Part shown: positions 43,960 to 48,545 of the stretch, one piece after another
Numbering within the stretch: position 1 is the stretch's first letter
How the letters are laid out: each line of letters begins with the position of its first letter
Source of the DNA: Capsicum annuum
Lineage: Eukaryota; Streptophyta; Magnoliopsida; Solanales; Solanaceae
NCBI RefSeq assembly: GCF_002878395.1
Contig: NC_061111.1
Coordinates: forward strand, 26,530,379-26,594,378
Reading direction: 5' to 3'
Length of the DNA: 64,000 nt
The notes under the pieces: generated by a model
Databases searched by the model: none
What the model saw: the letters and a program-made list of their open reading frames with translations, nothing else
Told to the model about the DNA's origin: nothing
Position numbers and translations under genes: made by a program

Positions 43960-45577
43960 TTTTTTTTTTTTTTTTCACTTAGCATAATTTTGTTAGTATT
44001 CTAATTTTTAAATTAAAGTAGAATTCATTGTTATAGACTAAAGTTTTCCTTTTCTTTTACATCATATTTATGTACGTTATGTTTAAATTTGATATAAGAA
44101 TATTATATTAACTTTTTTGTTTTGAATTTAGAACTTACGTTATATCTTCAATTTCATTTATTTTAGTTGTATTGTCTTGATATTTCACATTGCAAGCAAT
44201 TTATTTTTAGTTAGAATTGATAGATTATCTTTTTGTCAAATGTTTTAATAATTTTATGACATTATATTTATTATATTATTCTTTTTGTCAAACATGCATT
44301 TCATAATGTTCTTAGAAATTTTGTACTTTTAATTTTTATATTAATTTAATTAAAATATACTAATTTAAAAAATATAAATCAATTATTTTTTTATAATACT
44401 AATTAAGAACATGTTTTTGTTACTGAATATATTTTTAAAGGACAATATATGTTTTAATTATTTAATTTAATATCATTTATAAAGGCCCTTATTTTCCTAA
44501 TATAAATTTTTAATTTTATATAATTAACTTTTGTTTTAAAAATTTAATATAGACAGATGATTACACCTGTGCAACCAAACAGTACACTTGTAATTACACT
44601 GTAATTACATTGTGACAAACAAAAAGGTCATTATAATTACCAGGTGGGTAATTACACCAATTCCAATTACCAGGTGGCTTTCCAGACAGATCCTAAAAGA
44701 CTTCTTGCTAAGTTTCTGAGTGTCCATGGTACAATAGTTCAAAACAAGAACATTTGCTTAAACTTACTTGAACTTCTCTATTTTGAACAGACAGCAGGAG
44801 CTGCTAGCTACTCAAAATTTGTCAGTCGTGAGATGAGCAAAGCAGAAGCATTATTGAAGGTCAGTAATTGCCTAATTGATGAATTATAGTCTGAAATGAG
44901 GCTCTTGTATTCCTTCTTCTGGATAGTATACTGAGTTAACTTTATTTAAACAGGTCATACTGTCTCCAATAGATTCTGTGGCGGATACATACTGTGCGCT
45001 GCTTCCAGAGGGAACGCTCACAGAGTTTCAGCGTCTTTTAGAGCTTAAGGTTCTGCTATTCATTTTATTCTCCAGAATTCTAAATCTAAAATGTTATTTC
45101 CGTTGTTGCTATGAGAGATACACAGTTTACTCTATTTCCCTCATGCTTTTCTCATCTGCTCACAATATTTTGAATGCACTTTTGTGAGGTAGTGATATAG
45201 ACTACGGACACTCTACCCTCTCCAGACCCCACGATGTGGGCATTTAGTGGGTTTGTTGTTGTTTGTGATTTCAGGGTCTGAAAAAAGCTGATCAGCAGAG
45301 CATACTGGATGACTTCAACAAACGTGGGTCAGGCATCTGTCAGCCTACCATTATGGCCTCTTCAGTTGTAACATCTACTCCAAACACCTCAATAGCACCG
45401 ACCATAACTAATGCAGCAGCATCACCTGGGGCTATCATTTCAAGAGAAGATGTGCTGACCAGAGCAGCTGCTCTTGGAAGAGGTGCAGCTACAAATGGCT
45501 TTAAGAGATTCCTCGCTTTAACAGAAGCTGCAAAAGATCGCAAGGATGGGCCATTCAGGAAGTTATTCAATGGATGA
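615..45577 (+). CDS. VPS53: VPS53, GARP complex subunit (partial; N-terminus off window)
   Basis: VPS53 is a subunit of the Golgi-associated retrograde protein (GARP) tethering complex with VPS51, VPS52 and VPS54. The complex tethers endosome-derived vesicles at the trans-Golgi network; the Arabidopsis homologue is HIT1/VPS53. I joined 19 exons by GT/AG borders and phase: 615-739, 18491-18651, 18733-18874, 19319-19382, 39101-39286, 39384-39425, 40070-40174, 40265-40324, 41097-41174, 41576-41683, 41771-41836, 42131-42208, 42285-42418, 42502-42595, 42722-42799, 43020-43082, 44791-44859, 44954-45049, 45275-45577. They sum to 2052 nt, 683 residues and TGA, with no stop or frameshift. Family landmarks are [67 protein letters not shown] and [12 protein letters not shown]. 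About 140 N-terminal residues, the start codon and promoter lie left of position 1. Exon assignment is by reading, not by transcript. Confidence 0.93.
740..1484. other. intron sequence without recognised element
   Basis: AT-rich intron DNA between the first visible VPS53 exon and the LINE remnant. No coding similarity was seen on either strand. Confidence 0.5.
2404..2560 (-). mobile_element. TS-type SINE copy
   Basis: The plus strand carries the family signature in reverse: a CAACAACAA start (the TTG-repeat tail), then cccagtggggtctggggagg and a gtagaatgtacgc block, and later gtttcccatagacccccggct. Related scraps occur at 37745, 45190 and 46530. Its TTG tail abuts LINE sequence at 2404-2414. 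Its other side runs into intron DNA of an eIF5A fragment rather than back into the LINE. Confidence 0.75.
2674..2972 (-). pseudogene. eIF5A genomic fragment (two exons plus intron), broken
   Basis: On the minus strand 2972-2835 encodes RPCK, then after a one-base deletion the hypusination loop [15 protein letters not shown] and [22 protein letters not shown] donor follows at 2834-2833 and a cag acceptor before 2730. The next exon, 2730-2674, encodes [19 protein letters not shown] and ends at a gtaagt donor. These are consecutive parts of plant translation factor eIF5A, including the lysine context modified to hypusine. The intron is kept, so this is not a processed pseudogene. Both ends are missing and the frame is broken after RPCKDVE, so it cannot encode the protein. 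Confidence 0.85.
3840..4171 (+). pseudogene. L1-type LINE ORF2, 5' segment (endonuclease end)
   Basis: Encodes [35 protein letters not shown] and [11 protein letters not shown], the C-terminal signature of L1 endonucleases (the SDHSP box). It runs on through [16 protein letters not shown] and SSFNYFGRP. An Athila-like element then interrupts it; the same LINE resumes at 13469 with [12 protein letters not shown]. The 5' part of the LINE (ORF1 and most of the endonuclease) is absent. Confidence 0.85.
4177..5089 (-). repeat. left LTR of Athila-like element (with internal deletion)
   Basis: Starts TGTTGCGTCTTACC and ends at the aaaatca near 5089. It matches the right LTR except that about 650 bases, present at roughly 12062-12712 on the right, are missing at about 4338. 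Many left/right differences are C/T or G/A, as expected from decay of methylated cytosines. Positions 4707-4757 form a hairpin with 13-bp arms (agctccgtgccac). Confidence 0.85.
5597..5919 (-). repeat. left (3') LTR of the small gypsy element
   Basis: Begins TGATAGAAACTAGG and ends ...gtcatatca beside a polypurine tract. It lacks a short segment (about 27 nt) present in the right copy near 7800. Confidence 0.8.
6089..7400 (-). pseudogene. gag-protease of the small gypsy element
   Basis: Minus-strand order: a gag block ([10 protein letters not shown] near 7070, [18 protein letters not shown] near 6930), a zinc knuckle reading [14 protein letters not shown] near 6650-6610, and a retropepsin with [15 protein letters not shown] near 6400 followed by [13 protein letters not shown] near 6200. 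Stops and frameshifts lie in gag, while the last 164 codons are open. RT is absent because the 3' LTR follows soon after the protease. Confidence 0.78.
7570..7582 (-). other. primer-binding site of the small gypsy element
   Basis: The minus strand reads TGGTATCAAAGCA, complementary to the initiator tRNA-Met end, directly beside the LTR. Confidence 0.8.
7583..7932 (-). repeat. right (5') LTR of the small gypsy element
   Basis: Begins TGATAGAAACTAGG immediately after the primer-binding site and runs to about 7932. The last bases differ from the left copy. Confidence 0.8.
9538..10120 (-). pseudogene. Athila-like aspartic protease remnant
   Basis: Encodes [55 protein letters not shown] and [15 protein letters not shown]. 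This is the retropepsin-like block of Athila/Tat elements; family members usually read CDLGASIN, so the expected Gly after Leu is Thr here. No RT follows before the 3' LTR. Confidence 0.78.
10686..11650 (-). pseudogene. Athila-like gag remnant
   Basis: Minus-strand pieces include [20 protein letters not shown] then [19 protein letters not shown] and [14 protein letters not shown], the N-terminal gag block of Athila-class elements. Further on are [20 protein letters not shown] and [16 protein letters not shown]. The frame is interrupted several times. Confidence 0.75.
11861..11880 (-). other. primer-binding site of Athila-like element
   Basis: The minus strand reads TGACGTTGTTGCCGAGGACT next to the LTR. 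This fits the tRNA-Asp-primed site of Athila elements with several C-to-T/G-to-A changes. Confidence 0.6.
11887..13463 (-). repeat. right LTR of Athila-like element
   Basis: A 1577-bp LTR starting TGTTGCGTCCTACC and ending ...ctaggatca just before the AGACC target duplication. It contains an extra MITE at about 12286-12462. In element orientation it is the 5' LTR, because the primer-binding site lies on its left. Confidence 0.87.
12286..12462. mobile_element. MITE inside the Athila right LTR
   Basis: About 177 bp with imperfect inverted ends (gagacggagccag against ctggctcagcctc). The sequence is absent from the left LTR, and a related copy lies at 43545-43720. A gta triplet occurs on both sides and could be its target duplication. 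Confidence 0.65.
13464..16215 (+). pseudogene. same LINE ORF2, 3' segment (RT and zinc-binding end)
   Basis: Resumes with [22 protein letters not shown] motifs follow: [13 protein letters not shown] near 14190, [20 protein letters not shown] at 14550-14610, QYVDD at about 14709-14723, and VYLGMPLG near 14910. Later parts are [20 protein letters not shown] at 15220 and the degraded Cys/His end with [15 protein letters not shown] near 15910-15950. Breaks include TAA at 14279, a frameshift at an A-run near 14360, TAG after GISWLHIS and further stops. A T11-G15 homopolymer sits in the Cys/His region. The 3' boundary is uncertain. Confidence 0.85.
15880..15905. repeat. T11-G15 homopolymer junction
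   Basis: Eleven T followed by fifteen G in the zinc-binding part of the LINE. It breaks the expected Cys/His pattern and may be a slippage product or a sequencing/assembly artefact. Confidence 0.7.
16216..17224. other. intron DNA, possible old LTR remnant with poly(A) run
   Basis: No coding similarity. A run of 22 A lies at 16775-16796. The context (tctcctccaaggtatgtgagg near 16920, gggttttgacccaaatt near 17010) resembles LTR leaders of solanaceous gypsy elements, but no partner repeat is present, so the call is weak. Confidence 0.3.
17225..17935 (-). pseudogene. DUF4283-type LINE ORF1 remnant
   Basis: On the minus strand the pieces [39 protein letters not shown] and [11 protein letters not shown] follow one another. 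After frameshifts come parts resembling [13 protein letters not shown] and the PLWVKFPGLP block. These are the conserved parts of the DUF4283 domain at the start of plant L1 ORF1 or related retroelement proteins. It contains several stops. Confidence 0.7.
17936..18490. other. intron DNA with TA-rich microsatellites
   Basis: Non-coding. Short (TA)n runs occur at about 18377-18392 and 18401-18417, and the ttacag acceptor of the next VPS53 exon ends it. Confidence 0.6.
18491..18651 (+). CDS. VPS53: VPS53 exon (2nd in window)
   Basis: Begins after a ttacag acceptor. It encodes LGTGKETEE, then [11 protein letters not shown] and the conserved [13 protein letters not shown], and ends with one base of a Glu codon. 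The donor is gttcct, weaker than the other donors of this gene. Confidence 0.92.
18733..18874 (+). CDS. VPS53: VPS53 exon (3rd in window)
   Basis: Separated from the previous exon by an 81-nt intron. It encodes [18 protein letters not shown] and the [12 protein letters not shown] segment, and ends ACA AG before a gtagga donor. Confidence 0.92.
19319..19382 (+). CDS. VPS53: VPS53 exon (4th in window)
   Basis: Encodes [20 protein letters not shown] and ends in phase 0 at a gtaagt donor. The following intron (19383-39100, 19.7 kb) contains the large nested retrotransposon stack. Confidence 0.92.
19638..21170 (-). pseudogene. copia RT-RNase H remnant of the outer element
   Basis: The minus strand carries a copia RT core with many stops between 21130 and 20050. 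It ends in RNase H at 19996-19778 with [36 protein letters not shown] and [12 protein letters not shown]. The usual order RT then RNase H then 3' LTR is preserved. Confidence 0.75.
21241..21892 (+). mobile_element. 3' fragment of an RTE-type LINE
   Basis: Encodes [39 protein letters not shown] and RSRGRPKKY, the characteristic C-terminal tail of plant RTE LINEs. The following 3' region ends with ggtctatcggaaacagcctc, the 3' sequence that TS-type SINEs also use. Confidence 0.82.
22055..23852 (-). pseudogene. copia RT and RNase H, broken
   Basis: Open segments 23852-23268 and 23251-22901 carry the RT ([20 protein letters not shown], then YVDDILVTG) but lie in different frames near 23260. RNase H follows at 22440-22055 with [18 protein letters not shown] and [19 protein letters not shown]. 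It contains frameshifts. Confidence 0.8.
23738..25284 (-). pseudogene. copia protease and integrase, broken
   Basis: Retropepsin motif DSGATHHMA at the extreme 5' edge (25270), then LICVSKFCQ-like blocks and the HQQLGHPN zinc-binding start of integrase. Integrase C-terminal parts are [19 protein letters not shown] and [18 protein letters not shown] at 24418-24220. The Pro/Gln-rich segment before RT (about 23850-23640) is typical of copia. Confidence 0.8.
25537..25702 (+). repeat. 5' LTR of the nested copia
   Basis: TGTTAGAATATG...TTTCTCACA, with a TATAAATAG box near 25630. It is immediately followed by TGGTATCAAAGCC, the primer-binding site at 25703. Confidence 0.92.
25703..25940 (+). mobile_element. 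TRIM-like segment with second LTR and second primer site in copia leader
   Basis: After the copia primer site comes a GC-rich run ending in a G8 tract (25798-25805). Next is a 121-bp unit TGTTGGAGTCCCACATCGG...TTTATCA (25806-25926) and a second TGGTATCAAAGC at 25927. The order interior, polypurine-like G tract, LTR, primer site is that of a TRIM-type mini-element fused in at the primer site. Confidence 0.6.
26350..26949 (+). pseudogene. copia gag end and protease (199 codons open)
   Basis: Carries two tandem zinc knuckles, [14 protein letters not shown] and [14 protein letters not shown], arising from a 57-bp duplication (26542 and 26599). The retropepsin [13 protein letters not shown] follows at 26815. 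A stop at 26947 ends the frame in the protease; the following sequence continues the domain. Confidence 0.85.
27000..27890 (+). pseudogene. copia integrase remnant
   Basis: GAG-pre-integrase [14 protein letters not shown] and [12 protein letters not shown] are followed by the integrase core start [20 protein letters not shown] (27360-27430). The first stop is TAG at 27457. The region with [23 protein letters not shown] coding near 27660 is frameshifted. Confidence 0.82.
27945..28299 (+). pseudogene. copia RNase H remnant
   Basis: Encodes [39 protein letters not shown] and [19 protein letters not shown], the standard copia RNase H ending. It follows the integrase almost directly, showing that the RT domain has been lost. 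Confidence 0.85.
28307..28472 (+). repeat. 3' LTR of the nested copia
   Basis: Same 166-bp sequence as 25537-25702 with about four substitutions, followed by the CGTCC duplication. Confidence 0.92.
29520..29820. repeat. cluster of CGACTCGT/ACGAGTCG motifs in the left gypsy LTR
   Basis: Many near-copies of (A)CGACTCGTGA and its reverse complement occur in both orientations over 300 bp, for example cgactcgtgac near 29530 and cacgagtc near 29750. The same cluster is at about 37290-37610 in the other LTR. Confidence 0.7.
30169..32466 (-). pseudogene. chromovirus RT end, RNase H and integrase
   Basis: [17 protein letters not shown] (RT end, 32220), then RNase H with [36 protein letters not shown] and [20 protein letters not shown] (31930-31680). 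The integrase H2C2 finger with [11 protein letters not shown] and CMVCQQVK lies at 31230-31110, and the integrase core with [10 protein letters not shown] and [19 protein letters not shown] at 30780-30600. The C-terminal [19 protein letters not shown] and [13 protein letters not shown] end at 30230. Confidence 0.87.
32467..34018 (-). pseudogene. chromovirus protease and RT, interrupted by solo LTR
   Basis: Protease start [14 protein letters not shown] at 33940, cut by the solo LTR, resuming with a [18 protein letters not shown] run and [15 protein letters not shown] at 33105. RT follows with [60 protein letters not shown] and [17 protein letters not shown]. It has stops and frameshifts. Confidence 0.85.
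33177..33894. mobile_element. 718-bp solo LTR inside the gypsy protease gene
   Basis: Starts TGATACAAG and ends CTTGTATCA. It is flanked by ACACT (33172-33176) and ACACC (33895-33899), a 5-bp duplication with one change. Removing it rejoins the protease coding (YRGCVV to FHRETLVDL). It has no internal coding sequence and no second LTR nearby. Confidence 0.8.
34049..35240 (-). pseudogene. chromovirus gag
   Basis: Encodes LHRF-type gag blocks ending in [20 protein letters not shown], then [19 protein letters not shown] and [17 protein letters not shown]. Zinc knuckles near 34350-34240 read [12 protein letters not shown] and CFNCGQP. Frameshifts separate 35239-35042, 34937-34551 and 34336-34049. 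Confidence 0.83.
35641..35653 (-). other. primer-binding site of the chromovirus element
   Basis: The minus strand reads TGATATCAGAGCA, one change from the initiator tRNA-Met complement, four bases from the LTR. Confidence 0.7.
35658..37669 (-). repeat. right (5') LTR of the chromovirus element
   Basis: About 2.0 kb, TGTCACGATCTG... to ...ggtatcaca. It pairs with 25281-29864 once the nested copia is removed. Position 36265-36269 (CGTCC) is the uninterrupted version of the copia target site. A cluster of short palindromic motifs lies at about 37290-37610. Confidence 0.87.
37735..37800 (-). mobile_element. TS-type SINE scrap in the outer copia LTR
   Basis: Reads caaacaacaacaacaaacca followed by gtatattcccacaaagtagg and gtctgg, the reverse of the SINE 3' end. 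It interrupts the alignment of the right outer copia LTR with its left partner. Confidence 0.65.
37897..38407. other. intron DNA without recognised element
   Basis: Non-coding AT-rich sequence between the nested stack and a MITE. I see nothing definable. Confidence 0.5.
38416..38873. mobile_element. 458-bp MITE with 8-bp target duplication
   Basis: Terminal inverted repeats CTAAGTTACTCGGACTC and GAGTCCGAGCAACTTAG match at 16 of 17 positions. Exact AATCACAC flanks both ends (38408-38415, 38874-38881). An 8-bp duplication points to the hAT superfamily. The interior has no transposase. Confidence 0.88.
38905..39060. repeat. two-copy tandem duplication of about 77 bp
   Basis: The unit starting ttggaagttgaaaaagcaact is repeated as ttggaagctgaaaaagcaact, and both copies end in a tgtcttcatgt(t/c)g segment. 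It lies just upstream of the 39101 VPS53 exon. Confidence 0.7.
39101..39286 (+). CDS. VPS53: VPS53 exon (5th in window)
   Basis: After a ttctag acceptor it encodes [19 protein letters not shown] followed by a variable acidic, hydrophilic linker (residues around [14 protein letters not shown]), and ends at gtatgt. The reading frame continues exactly from the exon 19.7 kb upstream. Confidence 0.92.
39384..39425 (+). CDS. VPS53: VPS53 micro-exon (6th in window)
   Basis: A 42-nt, phase-0 exon encoding [14 protein letters not shown] between a tgtcag acceptor and a gtatgt donor. It belongs to the poorly conserved linker, so skipping would keep the frame. Confidence 0.8.
39426..40069. other. VPS53 intron, nothing recognised
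   Basis: A 644-nt intron without coding similarity or clear repeats. Confidence 0.5.
40070..40174 (+). CDS. VPS53: VPS53 exon (7th in window)
   Basis: Encodes [20 protein letters not shown] and [15 protein letters not shown], a conserved core segment. Acceptor tgtcag, donor gtacaa. Confidence 0.9.
40265..40324 (+). CDS. VPS53: VPS53 exon (8th in window)
   Basis: A 60-nt exon encoding [20 protein letters not shown] between acttag and gtaacg. Confidence 0.9.
40562..40942. mobile_element. MITE in VPS53 intron
   Basis: Inverted ends GTGTTATCAAAAGCG and CGCACCTTTGATAACAC flank about 380 bp rich in aagcgc/gcgctt-like motifs, a common plant MITE layout. No clear target duplication was found. Confidence 0.6.
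41097..41174 (+). CDS. VPS53: VPS53 exon (9th in window)
   Basis: Encodes [20 protein letters not shown], strongly conserved. The first residues (VFVII) are less typical, so the exact acceptor (cttaag at 41091-41096) deserves a transcript check. Donor gtgctt. Confidence 0.87.
41576..41683 (+). CDS. VPS53: VPS53 exon (10th in window)
   Basis: Encodes [20 protein letters not shown] followed by [16 protein letters not shown], one of the most conserved stretches. Acceptor aatag, donor gtatag. Confidence 0.93.
41771..41836 (+). CDS. VPS53: VPS53 exon (11th in window)
   Basis: Encodes [20 protein letters not shown], ending at a gtcagt donor. Confidence 0.93.
42131..42208 (+). CDS. VPS53: VPS53 exon (12th in window)
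   Basis: Encodes [20 protein letters not shown] and DMSEVQ between tagcag and gtagaa. Confidence 0.92.
42285..42418 (+). CDS. VPS53: VPS53 exon (13th in window)
   Basis: Encodes [20 protein letters not shown] and [20 protein letters not shown], and ends with two bases of an Asp codon before gtatgt. Confidence 0.93.
42502..42595 (+). CDS. VPS53: VPS53 exon (14th in window)
   Basis: Encodes [20 protein letters not shown] followed by [11 protein letters not shown]. Acceptor ctgcag, donor gtgaaa. Confidence 0.93.
42722..42799 (+). CDS. VPS53: VPS53 exon (15th in window)
   Basis: Encodes [20 protein letters not shown] and ETGAQQ between atgcag and gtactg. Confidence 0.93.
43020..43082 (+). CDS. 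VPS53: VPS53 exon (16th in window)
   Basis: Encodes [20 protein letters not shown] plus Gln between ttgcag and gtaaga. Confidence 0.93.
43545..43722. mobile_element. MITE related to the one at 12286
   Basis: Shares gggggttca(c/t)c(a/c)gaac, the ggaaaattat(c)ctatttata core and the ttgaac...agtgaaaattctg end with the Athila-LTR MITE. It is nested in the fold-back element. Confidence 0.6.
43921..43976. repeat. (ATTT)n microsatellite with T-run
   Basis: About ten tandem copies of ATTT/TTTA followed by a run of some 17 T, inside the fold-back element. Confidence 0.85.
44791..44859 (+). CDS. VPS53: VPS53 exon (17th in window)
   Basis: Encodes [20 protein letters not shown] and LLK after a gaacag acceptor. 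The preceding 1.7-kb intron contains a fold-back transposon. Confidence 0.93.
44954..45049 (+). CDS. VPS53: VPS53 exon (18th in window)
   Basis: Encodes [20 protein letters not shown] and the [10 protein letters not shown] segment, ending at gttctg. Confidence 0.92.
45190..45262 (+). mobile_element. TS-type SINE 3' end just upstream of last VPS53 exon
   Basis: Reads actctaccctctccagaccc, a cacgatgtgggcattta block and gtgggtttgttgttgttt, the 3' end of the TS-type SINE with its TTG tail. It ends about 12 nt before the exon acceptor at 45274. Confidence 0.75.
45275..45577 (+). CDS. VPS53: VPS53 terminal coding exon
   Basis: Encodes [18 protein letters not shown], a Ser/Thr/Ala-rich variable linker, then [20 protein letters not shown] and a basic C-terminus ending FRKLFNG, stop TGA at 45575-45577. 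Its acceptor lies about 12 nt after a TTG-rich SINE tail. Confidence 0.94.
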   Translation, partial: GLKKADQQSILDDFNKRGSGICQPTIMASSVVTSTPNTSIAPTITNAAASPGAIISREDVLTRAAALGRGAATNGFKRFLALTEAAKDRKDGPFRKLFNG

Positions 45578-45744
45578 GAACCCAACTTCTGAGCTCTATC
45601 ATTCTTGGCAGCTCTTTTCCTTTATTAGCTTCTCGGTATCTTCCTTCCTTGTACCCTATTATTGTATTCATTAATGCTTTTCCAGGAATAGTAGAAGCGA
45701 TTGGACACTTTTTGCAGTGTAGATTATAAATTAGAGTTTATCAA

Positions 45745-45750
45745 AATAAA
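45745..45750 (+). promoter_or_regulatory. candidate polyadenylation signal of VPS53
   Basis: An AATAAA hexamer 168 nt after the stop codon, in an AT-rich 3' flank. It is a reasonable but unproven poly(A) signal. Confidence 0.45.
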
Positions 45751-46529
45751 AATCATATAGTATATTTTTTCCAATTTTTATGCAAATAATTTTCAAGACG
45801 TGCTGCCCGGAAGTACTTGTCTTGTTCGACTCAAATCACCTATAACCAACCTAAAACATATTCAGAAGATCATTGGCAAAACAATCTGATCTGTTTCCTT
45901 TGCAATTAGGTTTATTGGCTGCACGAAAGGTAACTTATTTATTCCCAGTGATGAATGATTCTTGTTGACGATATGCTAAATCTTGTAATGATCTCAATCT
46001 AACAATAAAAAAATTAAGGGCTATTTTTGGGATGAAATTACAGGAATAATCAAATGCAAAGAAATGGAAACTAATTAACTAGCTAAGGCTCCATTGATGA
46101 GAATTTTCTGTGAAGAGAATAGAAGAGTAGAAGAAGGGTTGAGAAGTTTATAACAGGAGAGAGAGGAGAGATAATTGAAAAGGGCAAAGAAAATACCAGA
46201 TATTCATTTAGCTGATTCTGAGAGTTAGTTGTAGGAATCCTTCAGCTGATCTCTACTGTCGAAGCTCATTTGTTTACTTCTAATCTTGCGCGTACTCGTG
46301 TACACCCTATAACCTCTCGAACTAACGTCCAGTCCACCCTTTCATTCTCGAGCCCATTACATTCCCTCTTTCAAAACATAGACCTCAAGGATGATTTCTA
46401 GAATATTTCTTCAAGTGAATATATGAATTGTTGGGACAACAATTGATCTTGTTTCTTGTTTTGTCTAAAACTGTTTTTCTGTCTTGACCTGAGGGTCTAT
46501 AAAAAACAATCTCTTTAATTCACCTCTGA
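45751..46529. other. intergenic DNA downstream of VPS53
   Basis: No coding similarity. A purine-rich stretch near 46100-46200 and gcgcgtactcgtgtacaccc near 46287 might be part of an LTR, but no partner was found. Confidence 0.4.
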
Positions 46530-46608
46530 GATAGTGGTATGGACCGCGTATATTTTATCCTTCCAAGACACTCCCACTTTGTGGAATACTCTGGGTGGGT
46601 ATGTTGTT
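46530..46608 (+). mobile_element. TS-type SINE scrap
   Basis: Reads gagatagtggtatggaccgc and later cactcccactttgtggaata then gggtgggtatgttgttga, a diverged SINE 3' end in plus orientation. Confidence 0.6.
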
Positions 46609-48235
46609 GAGGGACACTAATTGATCTGATGGAGCGAAGGGACCCGGACCATGCAAAATACACTTTTGTACCTCAATATCTTTAAGAGCTTTCAATAACC
46701 AAACTAAACACGACCTCCTTATAGCCATTGTCAAACTTGAGTACTCCCCAAATATGTAGGCACTATAAAGCTTTTCTCCAATTGAAGAATTCTTGAAATT
46801 AGTTCCAATAAGATTGTTGTAATCTTTCATTGTCAACAAATTTTTCAGGTACAAGTGTCATTATAATACCTGCCAAATATAGCTTTTCTTTCATTTGGTT
46901 TTGTAGCAGATCAGTGGAACATTAAACTTGAGTGCAATCATTCATATCCTGCTTATAAAGACATGTTTGGTTGTATCCTCCCAAAACAGTGAACACAATG
47001 ACTTATCCCCGAAACATCATCAAATAACCTCTTTTCTCAATTTGCGGTATACTAACTTGCACCAATAACCATTCCACATAATTCATAGGCAACTTGTAGC
47101 AGTGTGCCTTGGAGCTTCTTCCCGTCAGGCAATATGTCTAAGTTCAATACCCACACAAGACAACTTTTTAATATTAGTTGGAATTTGGAAACTTTGAAAA
47201 TACACATTTACATGCCTGTTTCTTCCCTAGAGACTTAATATAGCAGGAATTTGCAATCTTCAAAGGAATACTTAAGAGGACGATTCTTTCAAATAATTTT
47301 ACTGCACATGATGTAAGCAAGGGATTACTACTAGTTACAATGCGCCCACATGAACCAGGGTTAATTGGAAATCAATGTCAATTACCTTAGCCAAAAGGAC
47401 ATAGGAACCTTATACAGGTTGAAGTGAGCAAATTTATGCCAATATCAAAATGGGAAATCAAGCAAAATACCTGGAAGAATCACATTTCCAGATATCATAC
47501 TATTCCCATATACGTTATTACTCTCAGGCATGTCATGCTCTCTAATGCTAACAAGAACTAAAGAATCAAACTCTACCTTGAGGTCTTCAAGAGATTGGAA
47601 AGAAGAGAGGTCTCCTTTTACTACTATAAACAAGGCTATATGTTGGAATAATAGCACTTGAATAGATAAAATTAATATGCACAACAGAAAGATGCATGAG
47701 CCTATTCCATCCAGTATCCAACACACTATTGATGTTACCGAAAGATCTACGCAAGCAAAACAGGTTAGTAATATGCATCAATAATTCTGGAACATTATTT
47801 GTGTGACTAACTAACTTCGCGATCTTCAAATTCCCTGGATCCCATACTAGATGAATCTGTCCATTACCAACTAAAATAAGAGAGAACATGCTCTTATTTC
47901 TTATGAATACATGTAGTATGTGGACATGATCCCTTTCAAACCTTTTATAAAACAACTAGGAAACAACTGTAGTTCTATAAATTCCATACATATCAACCAT
48001 GTATTAAAGCACACACTAGATAAATCAAGCTCTTGAATACACCTGAGGACAAGGGAATCAAGTTCTACCTTTGGATCAAGTACCTGATAGTCAAAAGGTC
48101 AATTTATCTTAGTTTCATCATAGCTTAGACCTTCATTTCTCACTTCGAACCAAGATTCTTCTTCAAACTTAGGTTCTCTAGCTTCTATTCTCGGGGTACG
48201 TAGATCCACCATCTTTGTTTTCCTACTCATAGGTT
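46600..48235 (-). pseudogene. unrecognised minus-strand coding remnant
   Basis: I do not recognise this family. Open pieces on the minus strand include a start at 48231 (MSRKTKMVDLRTPRIEAREP, KFEEESWFEVRNEGLSYDET), FIRNKSMFSLILVGNGQIHL at 47900-47840, and SSIGEKLYSAYIFGEYSSLT at 46790-46730. The segments KVELDSLVLRCIQELDLS and KVEFDSLVLVSIREHDM look like diverged copies of one another, suggesting a local duplication. The frame is repeatedly broken and no splice model was reliable. It could be a decayed host gene or an unfamiliar transposon gene. Confidence 0.3.
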
Positions 48236-48249
48236 TGCATCAACTAAGT

Positions 48250-48545
48250 CTTTGTCTACCTCCCATGAGTATTTTTGCAATTTCATCCATTTTCTTAACC
48301 TGATACCTTTGCAGAGGCCACATCTCAACCATGCTGGCAGCTCTATTCAGAAAGAGACCGTCGCATTAGAATGGTTAGCTGCTTGGGACTGCGTGCGTCT
48401 CTCTTCCTCTAGGGAAAGAAACCATTGGCTACAAGTGGGTCTATAAAGTCAACAAAAGATGATGGCGCAGTTGAGGGGTTGAAGTCTAGATTGGTGGCCA
48501 AACGATACACACAAAAATATCGAGTCGAACCCAATGTAGCATCAC
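48250..48545 (+). pseudogene. copia RT N-terminal scrap
   Basis: After allowing frameshifts it reads QKETVALE, a decayed copy of the NGTWELV-type copia block, a GKKTIGYKWVYKVN-like block, then DGAVEGLKSRLVAKRYTQKY. This is the copia RT start, ending at RVEPN near 48535. Confidence 0.7.

Larger units (their letters stand above)
43477..44680. mobile_element. fold-back element in VPS53 intron
   Basis: The left end (ggaattggattaggtgtaat, then gggtgtaattacattgtttg) is inversely repeated at the right end (aattacaccaattccaatta, with ttgtaattacactgtaatta and caaccaaaca before it). About 1.0 kb of AT-rich DNA lies between, including another MITE and a tetranucleotide microsatellite. No transposase coding was seen. 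Confidence 0.65.

Noticed and set aside
46600..48235. Possible disease-resistance or F-box gene
   Set aside because: No P-loop, LRR, F-box or kelch motif could be found, so no family was assigned.
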